Shown here in pieces: positions 43,584 to 52,337 of a stretch of DNA of 64,000 bases. The notes beneath the pieces are model-generated. The model made no database searches. It saw nothing but the letters and a program-made list of their open reading frames with translations, and was not told where the DNA came from. The translations under genes and the position numbers were made by a program. Location: NCBI GenBank assembly GCA_036231565.1, contig JAZAHA010000013.1:1-64000 (forward strand), written 5' to 3'. Source of the DNA: Maricaulis sp036231565 (lineage in GTDB: Bacteria; Pseudomonadota; Alphaproteobacteria; Caulobacterales; Maricaulaceae). Positions within the stretch are counted from its first letter, which is position 1. Each line of letters begins with the position of its first letter.

Positions 43584-45065
43584 TCAGGCTGCTGACTGGG
43601 CTGCACGCACCGTCGGCCCGTCGGCCCAGGTTGCATGCGTGCCGCTGGAAATCCGGTGGGGCAGGATGATCCGGCACACCGGTCCGTCTGTGACATTCTG
43701 CGCGTCGATCAGGACGCATTCCGAGCGGTTTTCGACCATGTCCGTGATGAAGGAGACGATATAGCCGTCATCCTCCGACCTGGCGCCGACGCGCGGCGCA
43801 AACGGCGCCTCACTGCCGAACCGGCCTTCACCGAAATTCAGGGTCTCGCTCTTGCCGGTCTCGAAATCGTGCTTCACGAGACCCTCGAACAGGAACCAGC
43901 CCGGCTTGGTGAAGGTGGAATAGAGATAGCGCGACTTCTCGCCGCCATACATCTGATTGAAACTGCCGAATTCGAGCAGCCGGTCGTCGAGATGGCTTTC
44001 GCTGACGGCGCCGGTCTTCAGGTTGAAACGCCAGCGGTGAAGCTTCGGCTTGAACGAGTTCTCGTCCAGATAGGCCATCAGCTGGCCCAGGCGGGGGTCA
44101 CCACCGGGCGCATCGAGCGGTTTGGGTGCCGGGTCTTCCTGGAAATAGCCGTCGAGCACGATCTCGCCGCCCTCTTCCCAGGCATTCATCCAGTGCAGGA
44201 CATAGGTCGGCGCGGCCTCGAACCAGCGGATGTCTTCCGGCTGGCCATAGCGCGGCACGATGGCGAAACGGGTCGGAATATCGCGATGGAAACGCGCTGC
44301 ATGCCGTCCCTTGGCCAGGATGTCGGCGTCCCAGAACAGCGGCAGATCGGCGATGATGGAATAATTCTTGGTGAAGGCCATGTCGTGCGGCAGGCGCGGG
44401 CCCGGCACGGGGATCGGGATGTAGTGCTTCAGCTTGTTGTCCGGCCCGACGACGCCATAGTGCATGTAGGGCGCGTGGGTAGAGTAGTTGAAGAAGAGAA
44501 GCTCACCGGTGTTCTCGTCCAGCTTGGGATGCGCCGAAATGCCGTCCAATGGCACCCAGCCTTCCGTTCCAAACTGCTCCATTGTGTAAGGGTCGAGCCG
44601 GTAGCCTTCACCGCACTGGTAAAAAGTCGACAGGATCTGCCCGGCATGCACCACGACATCGGTCGAGGATGAGTCCTTGATGCCACCATGCGCGCCCCAG
44701 CCCGGCCGGGTCGACAGGCGCGGATCCTCGGCAATGCCAGCCCAGAGCGGCTTGCCCGCCTCGACTTCAGCCATCAGCCCCTTGGTGCGCACAAAGCGGT
44801 TCTTGTAGCTCGCCTTGCCGTCGCGGAAGGACATGGTGTGGATCATGCCGTCGCCGTCGAACGGGTGGTAGAGACCGATCGATCCGAAGGCCGGGTTCTC
44901 GCTGTTCCGGACATAGATCCCGTCGATATCCTTCGGGATTTCGCCAATCACTTCGAGATCGTCAGCATCATACTCGTCGAACACCGGCGTCCAGGCACCG
45001 GACGTGTACGGGTGGTTCGGATCGGGATCGAGGTGCGGGAAGGTTCCCAGATTCACAACAGACAT
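43584..45065 (-). CDS. Carotenoid/lignostilbene cleavage dioxygenase
   Basis: This 493-residue non-haem iron oxygenase of the RPE65/carotenoid oxygenase family has a seven-bladed propeller with four iron-binding His at 179 (SAHPKLD), 227 (LPHDMAF), 291 (VLHWMNAWEE) and 477 (SGTHATW). The family cleaves C=C bonds of carotenoids or stilbenes with O2. A Lys at 130 in GIKDSSSTD may match the Lys that lignostilbene enzymes use to hold the phenol; this is tentative. The neighbouring feruloyl-CoA-synthetase-like ligase favours a stilbenoid or phenylpropanoid substrate. Confidence 0.88.
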   Translation of the reverse strand: MSVVNLGTFPHLDPDPNHPYTSGAWTPVFDEYDADDLEVIGEIPKDIDGIYVRNSENPAFGSIGLYHPFDGDGMIHTMSFRDGKASYKNRFVRTKGLMAEVEAGKPLWAGIAEDPRLSTRPGWGAHGGIKDSSSTDVVVHAGQILSTFYQCGEGYRLDPYTMEQFGTEGWVPLDGISAHPKLDENTGELLFFNYSTHAPYMHYGVVGPDNKLKHYIPIPVPGPRLPHDMAFTKNYSIIADLPLFWDADILAKGRHAARFHRDIPTRFAIVPRYGQPEDIRWFEAAPTYVLHWMNAWEEGGEIVLDGYFQEDPAPKPLDAPGGDPRLGQLMAYLDENSFKPKLHRWRFNLKTGAVSESHLDDRLLEFGSFNQMYGGEKSRYLYSTFTKPGWFLFEGLVKHDFETGKSETLNFGEGRFGSEAPFAPRVGARSEDDGYIVSFITDMVENRSECVLIDAQNVTDGPVCRIILPHRISSGTHATWADGPTVRAAQSAA

Positions 45066-45080
45066 CAGGGACTCCTGTGA

Positions 45081-45887
45081 TCAGGCCGTTTCGCCGCTAT
45101 CGCGGCGCGGCGGCATCGGAATGAAGGAACTGGTGCGGCGGATATAGGCCTCGTATTCGGGGCGCGACCGCTTGAGGCGGCGCTCCAGAAGCGCGGCACC
45201 GCTCCACTGGACGAGCAGGAAGGTCAGCAGGACCGGACCGGCGATCGCGAACAGGCCCAGCGTGGTCTCCGCTGCGATCAGGAACAGGCCCCACCACACA
45301 CAGGCATCGCCGAAGTAATTGGGATGCCGGGTATAGCGCCAAAGGCCTTGGTCCATGACCTTGCCGGCATTGTCCGGATTGCCCTTGAACCGCGCCATCT
45401 GCCAGTCGCCGACGCTTTCGAAGAAAATGCCGATGATCGCCAGTGCTGCACCTGCCCAGGCCAGCCAGCTGATGCCGGCGGGCTGCGCCGGTACCTGGCC
45501 CAGCTGCACCGGCAGGGAGACGACCCACAGGAGGACACCCTGTAACAGGAAGACCTTGGTCAGGCTGGTGATGTGCGGATTGCCCTTGGCCTTTCCCAGC
45601 AGGGCGACATAGCGCTTGTCGGGCCCTTCCTTGCGCCAACGCCAGAGGAGGTAACCGGCCAGGCGTAATCCCCAGACCGTGGTGATCGCCAGCAGCAGGA
45701 GCTTGCGCTGGGCGTCGCCATCCGGCGTCAGGAAGTGGGTCACAAAGGCGACCAGCACAAAGCCCGCTGCCCAGAAGGAGTCGATGAAGCTGACATCGCC
45801 GATGGCGACACTGATCAGCCACAGGGCCAGCATGGTTCCGATCAGGACGGCGAAATTGACGCCGATCACAAACACAAATTCAGGCAT
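45081..45887 (-). CDS. DUF1295 membrane enzyme (steroid-5-alpha-reductase-like)
   Basis: This 268-residue protein has about seven membrane segments and the DUF1295 C-terminal motif YTRHPNYFGDACVWWG near residues 185-200. The same motif forms the NADPH site in the steroid 5-alpha-reductase/ICMT superfamily, so it may be a membrane reductase for a hydrophobic enone. It lies between the CoA ligase and the oxygenase with 15- and 27-base gaps, implying cotranscription. Confidence 0.85.
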   Translation of the reverse strand: MPEFVFVIGVNFAVLIGTMLALWLISVAIGDVSFIDSFWAAGFVLVAFVTHFLTPDGDAQRKLLLLAITTVWGLRLAGYLLWRWRKEGPDKRYVALLGKAKGNPHITSLTKVFLLQGVLLWVVSLPVQLGQVPAQPAGISWLAWAGAALAIIGIFFESVGDWQMARFKGNPDNAGKVMDQGLWRYTRHPNYFGDACVWWGLFLIAAETTLGLFAIAGPVLLTFLLVQWSGAALLERRLKRSRPEYEAYIRRTSSFIPMPPRRDSGETA

Positions 45888-45914
45888 GTCTTGCTCCGTT
45901 GGGCAGGCTGGTCG

Positions 45915-47759
45915 TCAGCGTGCGACTTCGACCACGCCCGCATCGGGCGTGTCGGCATAAAGACGGTCCACATCGGCGGCGCGATGGCGCCGGGCCGCCT
46001 CCTGGTTGATCGTGCCCTTGTCGGACACCTCATGCCGTTCGGCATTCGGCGGATCTGACAGCAGGGCAAAGCGGCGGATGCGCTCGCTCGAACCAGCGCA
46101 CGCGGCATTGTGCGCGGCGATGCGCGCCTTAATGGCAGCGAGCGCGCGCGGATCGCGCACCAGCTCGGCGGGCGGCATTTCAGGCAGTCCCGCCTCGGCT
46201 GCCAGCGCTGCCGCATTGGGCCAGATCAGGGCGGACAGGTAGGGCCGGTTTTCACCACACAGTACGAGATCGGCGATCAGCGGCGCCCCGACACGCACCA
46301 GTTCGGCCCGCAGCTCGCCACCGCTGACGAATGTTCCCGTATCCAGCTTGAATTCCTCGGCAAGCCGACCGGCGAAGGCGAGGCCCTGGGCCGGATCGGC
46401 CGGATCGTGAAAGCGGGCGGTGTCGCCGATCTTGTAGAAGCCGTCCTCGTCACGGATCTGGCTCTCCAGGTCGGGCCGCCCAAGATAGCCCGGCGTGACC
46501 ATCGGCCCTCTCATCCGAAGCTCGAAGCGCGTCTCGTCCAGCGGGACAAGCTTCACCTCGAGGCCCGGCATCGGCAGGCCGATCCCGACTTTTTCCGAGT
46601 GGAAATAGATCGACATACAGCCCGATGTCGTTTCGGTAGCGCCGTAGCCGGTCGTCATGAAGACGCGTTTTCCGGTTTCTTTTTCGGCAATCGCCTGGAG
46701 ACGGTCATAGACAGGCTGCGGCAGACCGGCCCCGCCATAGAGCATCAGGCGCAGCTTCTCGAAGAAGGTCTTGCGCAGCGCCTCATCCTTCTCCAGAGCC
46801 TCGGTAAGCATCGCATAGCCTGCGGGCACATTGGTGAAGTAGGTCAGCGGGACTTCGCGCAGATTGTCGATGGTTTCGTCGAACAGGCCGGGCAAAGGCT
46901 TGCCGTTGTCGATGTAGAATGTGCCCCCGAAGATCGCGGCCGCCATCGAAGAGAAGGCGCCGGAGACATGGCTCCAGGGCAGCCATTCCAGCAGCACGTC
47001 ATCCCAGCCTGCGGCACGACCGAGCACCTGCCAGCCCTGATACAGATTGGAAGTGATCATGCGCTGGGTGTGGATCACCGCCTTGGGCTTTCCGGTCGAG
47101 CCGGATGTCAGCATGTAGGCCGCCGGGGCATCGGGGTCGAGCGCGGCGATCCGGTCTTCGATGTCGTCGCCGGCGGGCGTGGACAGCACGCCGGCGAGGT
47201 CCGCAGCCGGTGCCCGGAATGCGTCGGGCGCCCGGCTGAACACGACCGCATCGGCGGGCGCGGTGGCGTCGACCGCAGGCGCGTAGGCGGCGGTTTCCGC
47301 AAAAACGAAGCCGGGATTCACCATTTCCATCACGTGACGCAGGCGCTCGAAGCCACCGGCCGCGCCAAGCAGCGCGTAGTTCGCGCTCACCGGACAGACC
47401 GGAATGCCGGCCCCCATGGCGCCGTAGCGCACAACAGCATGATCGATGGAATTGCCCGAAACAATCACAAGCGGCCGCGCAGGGTCCACACCCTTGTCGA
47501 GCAGGAAGCGGGTCAGCGCATCGGCGCGCGCCTTCACCTCGGCAAAACTCGCCGTCACCCACGGCTCGCCCCGACCGGGACGAGCCGCCAGATGCACCTT
47601 GTCCGGCTGCATCCGCGCCTGGCGCGCCAGGCCCGCCGGAACGGAGGCGTCCCTGACATCGAGCGGCTCGCGCGGTGTCATCACCATCACCCCGTCGGGG
47701 CGGCGGTCTATTTCAAGGTCAACCGGCGGGAATTCCACGGCGCGGTAGTCTGCGGGCAT
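45915..47759 (-). CDS. Feruloyl-CoA synthetase-like acyl-CoA ligase
   Basis: This 614-residue ANL-superfamily adenylating enzyme has the ATP motif YMLTSGSTGKPKAV, the acyl-adenylate motif TTGYGATETT, the hinge region IGDTARFHDP followed by AGRLAEEFKLDTGTFVSGGEL, and the late catalytic Lys region DKGTINQEA. The length and the KLDTGTFVSGG and NQEA patterns match the feruloyl-CoA/4-coumarate synthetase branch more than fatty-acid ligases. It is first in a four-gene minus-strand unit. A regulatory 15-mer ends 11 bases before its ATG. Confidence 0.87.
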   Translation of the reverse strand: MPADYRAVEFPPVDLEIDRRPDGVMVMTPREPLDVRDASVPAGLARQARMQPDKVHLAARPGRGEPWVTASFAEVKARADALTRFLLDKGVDPARPLVIVSGNSIDHAVVRYGAMGAGIPVCPVSANYALLGAAGGFERLRHVMEMVNPGFVFAETAAYAPAVDATAPADAVVFSRAPDAFRAPAADLAGVLSTPAGDDIEDRIAALDPDAPAAYMLTSGSTGKPKAVIHTQRMITSNLYQGWQVLGRAAGWDDVLLEWLPWSHVSGAFSSMAAAIFGGTFYIDNGKPLPGLFDETIDNLREVPLTYFTNVPAGYAMLTEALEKDEALRKTFFEKLRLMLYGGAGLPQPVYDRLQAIAEKETGKRVFMTTGYGATETTSGCMSIYFHSEKVGIGLPMPGLEVKLVPLDETRFELRMRGPMVTPGYLGRPDLESQIRDEDGFYKIGDTARFHDPADPAQGLAFAGRLAEEFKLDTGTFVSGGELRAELVRVGAPLIADLVLCGENRPYLSALIWPNAAALAAEAGLPEMPPAELVRDPRALAAIKARIAAHNAACAGSSERIRRFALLSDPPNAERHEVSDKGTINQEAARRHRAADVDRLYADTPDAGVVEVAR

Positions 47760-47770
47760 GACGGCATCCA

Positions 47771-47785
47771 GGTATTATTATGCAA
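47771..47785 (-). promoter_or_regulatory. CTTGCR-type island motif, copy 1
   Basis: On the minus strand TTGCATAATAATACC, fitting TTGCR-N6-WACC. It ends 11 bases before the CoA ligase ATG. This is the only copy not preceded by C. Confidence 0.55.
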
Positions 47786-47865
47786 TTCATGTCACGTTAG
47801 AGCGCTCTTCGCGGGACTGTCAATCGATGAACGGACCAACCCGGAATTCCACCCCGCGATATGAC

Positions 47866-47880
47866 TTGCATTACGTTACC
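47866..47880 (+). promoter_or_regulatory. CTTGCR-type island motif, copy 2
   Basis: TTGCATTACGTTACC, preceded by C, 44 bases upstream of the SnoaL-like gene at 47925. Confidence 0.55.
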
Positions 47881-47924
47881 TGAAATGACTAGGCTGTGCG
47901 CACAATCCAGTGAAAGGCGGCAGC

Positions 47925-48353
47925 ATGGCGCATATCGACACTGTTCATCGCATCATCGCAGCGTGGAAGCGCGGCGATATCGAAACCGTGCTGGACGCTG
48001 TCTGCGAGGATGTTGTCTACCACTATCATGTCGGCTCCCGCCCGCTGGAAGGCCGCGAGGCCATCCGTCGTTTTCTCGAAAAATTCGGCGCCGGGCAGAC
48101 GGAGATCGCCTGGTCGATCACGCGGCACAGCGAAACCGGAGACCTGCTGATGGTCGAAGGGGTCGATGATTATGTGAATGCCGAGGGCGTGCGCATCCGC
48201 ACCCCCTATGCCGGCGTGTTCGAATTCCGCGACGGCCGCATCTGGCGCTGGCGGGACTATGTCGACAGCGCCGCGATTGCAGCAGCGCGCGCAGGCGAAC
48301 CTGTTCCGGCCTGGGTCGAACCCCTGCTGGCCGGCGAATCCGGTTCTGCTTGA
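47925..48353 (+). CDS. SnoaL_2/limonene-epoxide-hydrolase-like protein
   Basis: This 142-residue protein has the NTF2-like fold with the limonene-1,2-epoxide hydrolase pattern: AWKRGDIETVLDAVCEDVVYHYHVG, EGVDDYV and IWRWRDYVD. In the known hydrolase the catalytic Arg-x-Asp and distal Asp lie in ERVD and WRDYFD segments; here the Arg is Gly (EGVD), while both Asp remain. The activity may therefore differ. AAAGG precedes the ATG. It is divergent from the CoA ligase operon. Confidence 0.82.
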   Translation: MAHIDTVHRIIAAWKRGDIETVLDAVCEDVVYHYHVGSRPLEGREAIRRFLEKFGAGQTEIAWSITRHSETGDLLMVEGVDDYVNAEGVRIRTPYAGVFEFRDGRIWRWRDYVDSAAIAAARAGEPVPAWVEPLLAGESGSA

Positions 48354-48381
48354 CGCACCGGACTTCTCCCGCTCTTATGAC

Positions 48382-48396
48382 TTGCACAATAAAACC
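48382..48396 (+). promoter_or_regulatory. CTTGCR-type island motif, copy 3
   Basis: TTGCACAATAAAACC, preceded by C, only 14 bases before the ATG of the exported epoxide-hydrolase-like gene. The GGGAGG ribosome site lies between. Confidence 0.6.
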
Positions 48397-48410
48397 TATG
48401 GGAGGAATTC

Positions 48411-48899
48411 ATGCGTAATCTTGTCGTCGCTCTCGCGCTGAGCGTAGCCATGCCTGCCGGGGCCGCGCTGGCCGACACCGGCACGCAGCAGACCTCTGAC
48501 AGTCCGAAAGTCCAGGTCGTTCTCGACATGGTGGACGCCTGGAACACGCAGGACTGGGACCGCGTCGTCTCGATGTTTGCCGAGGACGGTTCGCTGCATT
48601 CAATGATGGTGGATCCGATCGTGGGCCATGAAGCCCTGGCAGCCCGGATCGGCCATATCGGTGCCGGCATCGAAGAAATCACGCTGAATGTCCGGAATAT
48701 CGGCCAGGTCGGCGATGTCGTCTTCATCGAGCGGGTCGACGAGTTCGTCTACAACGGTCATGCGGGTGCCGTCCCGGTGGTCGGCGTCATCGAGATTAAT
48801 GATGACGGCTCGATCCAGGAGTGGCGGGAATATTATGACCGTGCCGAGCTTCTTGAAGCCATGGGCGTTCACACCGATTTCGACGCAGAAGCCCGGTGA
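48411..48899 (+). CDS. Exported limonene-epoxide-hydrolase-like protein
   Basis: This 162-residue precursor has a signal peptide (MRNLVVALALSVAMPAGAALA) and an NTF2-like domain. It keeps the putative catalytic set of limonene-1,2-epoxide hydrolase: Arg and Asp in FIERVDEF and Asp in IQEWREYYD. A periplasmic epoxide hydrolase or isomerase role is plausible. GGGAGG lies 5-6 bases before the ATG. Its stop overlaps the GTG start of the MFS gene (GTGA), so the enzyme and transporter are coupled. Confidence 0.82.
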   Translation: MRNLVVALALSVAMPAGAALADTGTQQTSDSPKVQVVLDMVDAWNTQDWDRVVSMFAEDGSLHSMMVDPIVGHEALAARIGHIGAGIEEITLNVRNIGQVGDVVFIERVDEFVYNGHAGAVPVVGVIEINDDGSIQEWREYYDRAELLEAMGVHTDFDAEAR

Positions 48900-50239
48900 G
48901 CGACGCGACGGCCGGCGGCCCGGGCGGGGCCGCCGCCAGCGAGGACGGTTACCCCGCGCCGGCCGTGGCCTGGGCGATGGTGGCCGTTCTCTTCATCGCT
49001 TACATCTTTTCCTTCATTGACCGGATGATCATCGGTCTTCTGGTCGAACCCCTCAAAGCCGACCTGGATCTGACGGATACGCAGGTCAGCCTGCTGCAGG
49101 GCTTCGCGTTTGCGATCTTCTATACCGTAATGGGCCTGCCGCTGGGCCGGCTGATCGACCGCTCGACACGCCTGCCGATCGTTGCCGCCGGCGTTGCCCT
49201 GTGGAGCATCATGACCGCGTCCTGCGGACTGGCCGTCCACTACTGGCAGCTCTTCCTGGCACGCATGGGCGTAGGGGTAGGCGAAGCAACCCTGTCGCCG
49301 GCCGCCTATTCCATCATCTCCGATTCCTTTCCTCAAAAACGCCTCGGCCTGGCCATGGGCGTCTACGGTCTGGGGTCGGCCGTCGGCGCCGGCCTGGCCT
49401 TCCTGATCGGCGCCGTCGTGATCGAGATGGTCGCCAATGCCGGGTCGATTTCCCTGCCGGTGTTCGGCCAGCTCAGCGCCTGGCAGGCCACCTTCATCAT
49501 CGTCGGCATGCCCGGCCTGGTGATCGCCGGCCTGTTCCTGATCCTGCCCGAACCGCCCCGTCATGGCGTCGCCGCCGGGGCTGTGCGCGAAGCCGTGCCG
49601 ATGGGTGAGGTCATGGCCTTCATCCGCAAACGCGCCGGCGCTGTGCTGGGGCTTTGCTTCGCGGTCGGGATGGTCAATTTCGCAGTCTTCGCTGCGGTCT
49701 CCTGGTTCCCGGTCTTCCTGATCCGGGTGCACGGCATGGACCTCGCCTCCGCGGGCCATCTCGCCGGCGGCGCCCTGATCATCGGCGGGCTGATCGGTCT
49801 GGTGGGCGGCGGCTGGGCGACCGACCGGTTCGGCGGCGGCACCGCTGCAGGCCGCCTGGCCTTCTGCGGCTTTGCGGGCCTTGCGGGGACCGTGTTCGCG
49901 GTGATCTTCCCGCTGGCCGGATCTCCTGTACTGTCGGCCGTCGCCTTCGTGGTCTTCTTCTCGGCAGCAGCCGTGCCCATCGGCGCCGCCGCGAGCGCGC
50001 TTCAGCAGCTCACACCCAACCGGATGCGGGCGACCCTGTCGGCGATCTACCTCTTCGTGGTGAACCTGATCGGCCTGGGTGCCGGACCGACCGCCACGGC
50101 ACTGGTGGGCGACACCTTCTTCCCGTTCGATGACGGGGTGCGCTACGCCATCGCGATCGTGTCGCCAATCGGCTTTGCGATTGCCACCGGCCTCTTCTTT
50201 CTGTCGGCCGGCTATGCCCGGCGGGAGGTCGACATCTGA
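48896..50239 (+). CDS. MFS transporter, spinster-like
   Basis: This 447-residue protein has 12 predicted membrane segments. The loop-2 motif is GLPLGRLIDRSTR and loop 8 is WATDRFGGG, with FIDRMIIGLLVEPLKADLDLTDTQ in segment 1 and GVGVGEATLSPAAYSIISD in segment 4, as in the spinster-like/proton symporter group common near aromatic catabolic genes. The GTG start overlaps the previous stop. It is probably the inner-membrane importer for the island's substrate after passage through the TonB receptor. Confidence 0.88.
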   Translation: MSDATAGGPGGAAASEDGYPAPAVAWAMVAVLFIAYIFSFIDRMIIGLLVEPLKADLDLTDTQVSLLQGFAFAIFYTVMGLPLGRLIDRSTRLPIVAAGVALWSIMTASCGLAVHYWQLFLARMGVGVGEATLSPAAYSIISDSFPQKRLGLAMGVYGLGSAVGAGLAFLIGAVVIEMVANAGSISLPVFGQLSAWQATFIIVGMPGLVIAGLFLILPEPPRHGVAAGAVREAVPMGEVMAFIRKRAGAVLGLCFAVGMVNFAVFAAVSWFPVFLIRVHGMDLASAGHLAGGALIIGGLIGLVGGGWATDRFGGGTAAGRLAFCGFAGLAGTVFAVIFPLAGSPVLSAVAFVVFFSAAAVPIGAAASALQQLTPNRMRATLSAIYLFVVNLIGLGAGPTATALVGDTFFPFDDGVRYAIAIVSPIGFAIATGLFFLSAGYARREVDI

Positions 50240-50310
50240 GGCCTGTGCGGCCGGTCTGATTGTCGCAGGCCGGCCGCCAGCCTTGCGATGACGGGCCATG
50301 GCGCTTAACA

Positions 50311-50325
50311 GGTATCACTGCGCAA
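50311..50325 (-). promoter_or_regulatory. CTTGCR-type island motif, copy 4
   Basis: On the minus strand TTGCGCAGTGATACC, preceded by C, 58 bases upstream of the double HxlR regulator gene. This suggests autoregulation. Confidence 0.5.
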
Positions 50326-50383
50326 GCGGAGCGCGGATTCGGGCTCCGCATCAGATCAACAGGAACCCATCGCGCCTCACGAC

Positions 50384-51349
50384 ATGTCCGACCGCAAATT
50401 CATTCGTACCTGCTCGATCTGGCGTGCCCTCGAAGTTGTCGGCGACACCTCGATCCTGCTGATCCTGGAAGCAAACTGGCTCGGTGCGCGCCGGTTCGAG
50501 GAGCTGCGCAACCGGACCGGACTGCTCAAACCGCTCCTGTCGGACCGCCTGAAGCGCCTGATGGCGGCCGGTGTACTCGAGAAGACGCCCTACAGCACCG
50601 CGCCCAGACGGTTCGAATACCGGCTCACCGAGAAAGGCCGCGGTCTCTACTGGACGGCATTGATGATGTTGCGATGGGAGCGCCGTTGGGGCCCCAGCGA
50701 GGGCAAGATCGCGATCACCCTGCGCCACTCGGGTTGCGGCCACGAGTTCGAGCCCGTGCCGGCGTGCGGCGATTGCGGCGGCGAGATCCATGCGCGCGAA
50801 ATGGCCTGGAGCGAAGGGCCCGGACTGGGCTGGATGACGCCGACCTATTCGCGCCGTCGCCGTCATCGCGACACGGCGACGAACCGTGAGGCCGATTCCA
50901 TCCTGCTGGATCATGTCGCCCAGATCACCGGCGACCGCTGGGCAAGCCTGGTCCTGCGGTCGATCTTCACCGGCCTGCGCAAGTTCGACGAGATCTGCGA
51001 AGACACGGCCATCGCAACCAATATCCTGTCGGAGCGCCTGAACTGGCTCTGCCAGATCGGGATGCTGGAGATGCACCCCTATTCTACGCGGCCCAACCGC
51101 TATGAATACCGGCTCACGGAAAAGGCGATCGACTACTACCCGATCCTGCTCATGCTGCTGCAGTGGGGCGACACCTATTACGTCTCTCCGGAGGGCCCGC
51201 CGCTGCTGTTGACGCACAAGCCCTGCGGCCATGAGCTGACCCCGGTCGTGGTCTGCTCGCATTGCCGCCAGCCTGTCGCCCCGGAAGAGGTCACCTTCGA
51301 GATCGCAGAAAGTTCGGGCCGCGCCCCGGATACCACCGGCAGCGCCTGA
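50384..51349 (+). CDS. Tandem HxlR-family regulator with duplicated zinc knuckles
   Basis: This 321-residue protein contains two HxlR winged-helix modules (about 8-100 and 170-262). Each has the PLLSDRLKRLMAAGVLEK or ILSERLNWLCQIGMLEM recognition region and a wing ending in FEYRLTEKG or YEYRLTEKA. Each module is followed by a small Cys/His knuckle of identical spacing: Cys118-x-His120-x7-Cys128-x2-Cys131 and Cys281-x-His283-x7-Cys291-x2-Cys294. HxlR proteins normally work as dimers, so this is a covalent pseudo-dimer. It sits centrally in the island and is its best candidate regulator. Confidence 0.88.
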   Translation: MSDRKFIRTCSIWRALEVVGDTSILLILEANWLGARRFEELRNRTGLLKPLLSDRLKRLMAAGVLEKTPYSTAPRRFEYRLTEKGRGLYWTALMMLRWERRWGPSEGKIAITLRHSGCGHEFEPVPACGDCGGEIHAREMAWSEGPGLGWMTPTYSRRRRHRDTATNREADSILLDHVAQITGDRWASLVLRSIFTGLRKFDEICEDTAIATNILSERLNWLCQIGMLEMHPYSTRPNRYEYRLTEKAIDYYPILLMLLQWGDTYYVSPEGPPLLLTHKPCGHELTPVVVCSHCRQPVAPEEVTFEIAESSGRAPDTTGSA

Positions 51350-51379
51350 CGATAAACCGGACGCCGGGCCGAAACTGGC

Positions 51380-51394
51380 TTGCACTATAAAACC
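51380..51394 (+). promoter_or_regulatory. CTTGCR-type island motif, copy 5
   Basis: TTGCACTATAAAACC, preceded by C, 19 bases before the ATG of the SDR at 51414. It overlaps a perfect palindrome (51385-51406). Confidence 0.6.
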
Positions 51395-51406
51395 ATCGTT
51401 TTATAG
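51385..51406. promoter_or_regulatory. Perfect inverted repeat, candidate operator
   Basis: Arms CTATAAAAC (51385-51393) and GTTTTATAG (51398-51406) with spacer CATC are perfectly complementary. The repeat ends 7 bases before the SDR start codon, follows the HxlR regulator gene and overlaps island motif copy 5. No T-run or GC-rich stem suggests a terminator. Confidence 0.6.
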
Positions 51407-51413
51407 TTTGTTT

Positions 51414-52337
51414 ATGCAAGCTTCAAACTCCCCTCTCCGGCCGCTCGAAGGCCGGGTCGCAATCGTCACCGGCGCCGGCAAGGGGCTGGGGGCGGCTTTC
51501 GCCCGCGAGCTCGCCCGCCAGGGCGCCCGCATCGTCGTCAACAACCGCCTCAAGCCCGGCCGCGCCGACGAAGCCGCAGCCGTCGCGGCGGACATCCGCG
51601 ACACCGGCGGCGAGGCCGTTGCCGAACACTCCGACATCACCGATCCCCGGGCCGGCGAACGCCTCGCCAGGGCCGCGCTTGATGCGTTCGGACAGCTGGA
51701 CATCATCGTCTGTAATGCGGGCATCACCGGACCGGCCGCCAAATTCTCACCCGAGGGACCGGCGACAATCCGCGCTGTGATGGACACCAACCTCTTCGCC
51801 ACGGCCGATATCCTGGCGGCATGCCAGCCTGCTCTGGAAGCCTCGTCAGCGGCCCGCGTGCTGATGATCTCGTCCTCGGCCGGGCTCTATGGCGTGCGCG
51901 GCCGTGCTGCCTATGCGGCCTCCAAGGGCGCCATGAATGCCTTCGCGCTGACCCTGGCCGACGAATGGCGCAAGCCGGGCATCCTTGTGAACGTGCTGTG
52001 CCCCTATGCCGCCACCCAGATGACGGCGGATGTCAGCCGCCCGGACGAGATCGATCCGCGCCTTCTGCCCGAGCATATCGCCCCCGCGGCGGCCTGGCTG
52101 GTCTCGCCGCAGCTGACCCGCACGGGCGAAATCTGGCTCGGCGGGGCCGGCTGGCTGCGCAAGGTCCGGATCGTCGAAACCGAAGGCGGGCCGATACCAC
52201 AGACGCTCGACGCGTTCGACGCCTTTGCCGAGACCCAGTCCGGCCTGGAAACGGCGCGGGGTTTCCCCGGTGCGGAGCCGGCCTTTGCCGACCTCTACAA
52301 GACCATGGCGCGGCACAATTCGGAGCCGGGCAAATGA
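51414..52337 (+). CDS. SDR family dehydrogenase with C-terminal extension
   Basis: This 307-residue protein has a classical SDR domain (TGAGKGLG at about 20-27, CNAG, catalytic YAASK) resembling the dehydrogenase part of multifunctional beta-oxidation enzyme 2. A tail of about 55 residues (ETEGGPIPQTLDAFDAFAE onward) follows the fold. There is no clear ribosome site before the ATG; translation may be near-leaderless from a promoter overlapping the motif. Its stop overlaps the next start (ATGA), beginning a five-gene operon. Confidence 0.85.
   Translation: MQASNSPLRPLEGRVAIVTGAGKGLGAAFARELARQGARIVVNNRLKPGRADEAAAVAADIRDTGGEAVAEHSDITDPRAGERLARAALDAFGQLDIIVCNAGITGPAAKFSPEGPATIRAVMDTNLFATADILAACQPALEASSAARVLMISSSAGLYGVRGRAAYAASKGAMNAFALTLADEWRKPGILVNVLCPYAATQMTADVSRPDEIDPRLLPEHIAPAAAWLVSPQLTRTGEIWLGGAGWLRKVRIVETEGGPIPQTLDAFDAFAETQSGLETARGFPGAEPAFADLYKTMARHNSEPGK

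Noticed and set aside
50283..50297. TTGCGATGACGGGCC as a further copy of the island motif
   Set aside because: It ends GCC instead of WACC. The better match at 50311-50325 already covers this promoter region.
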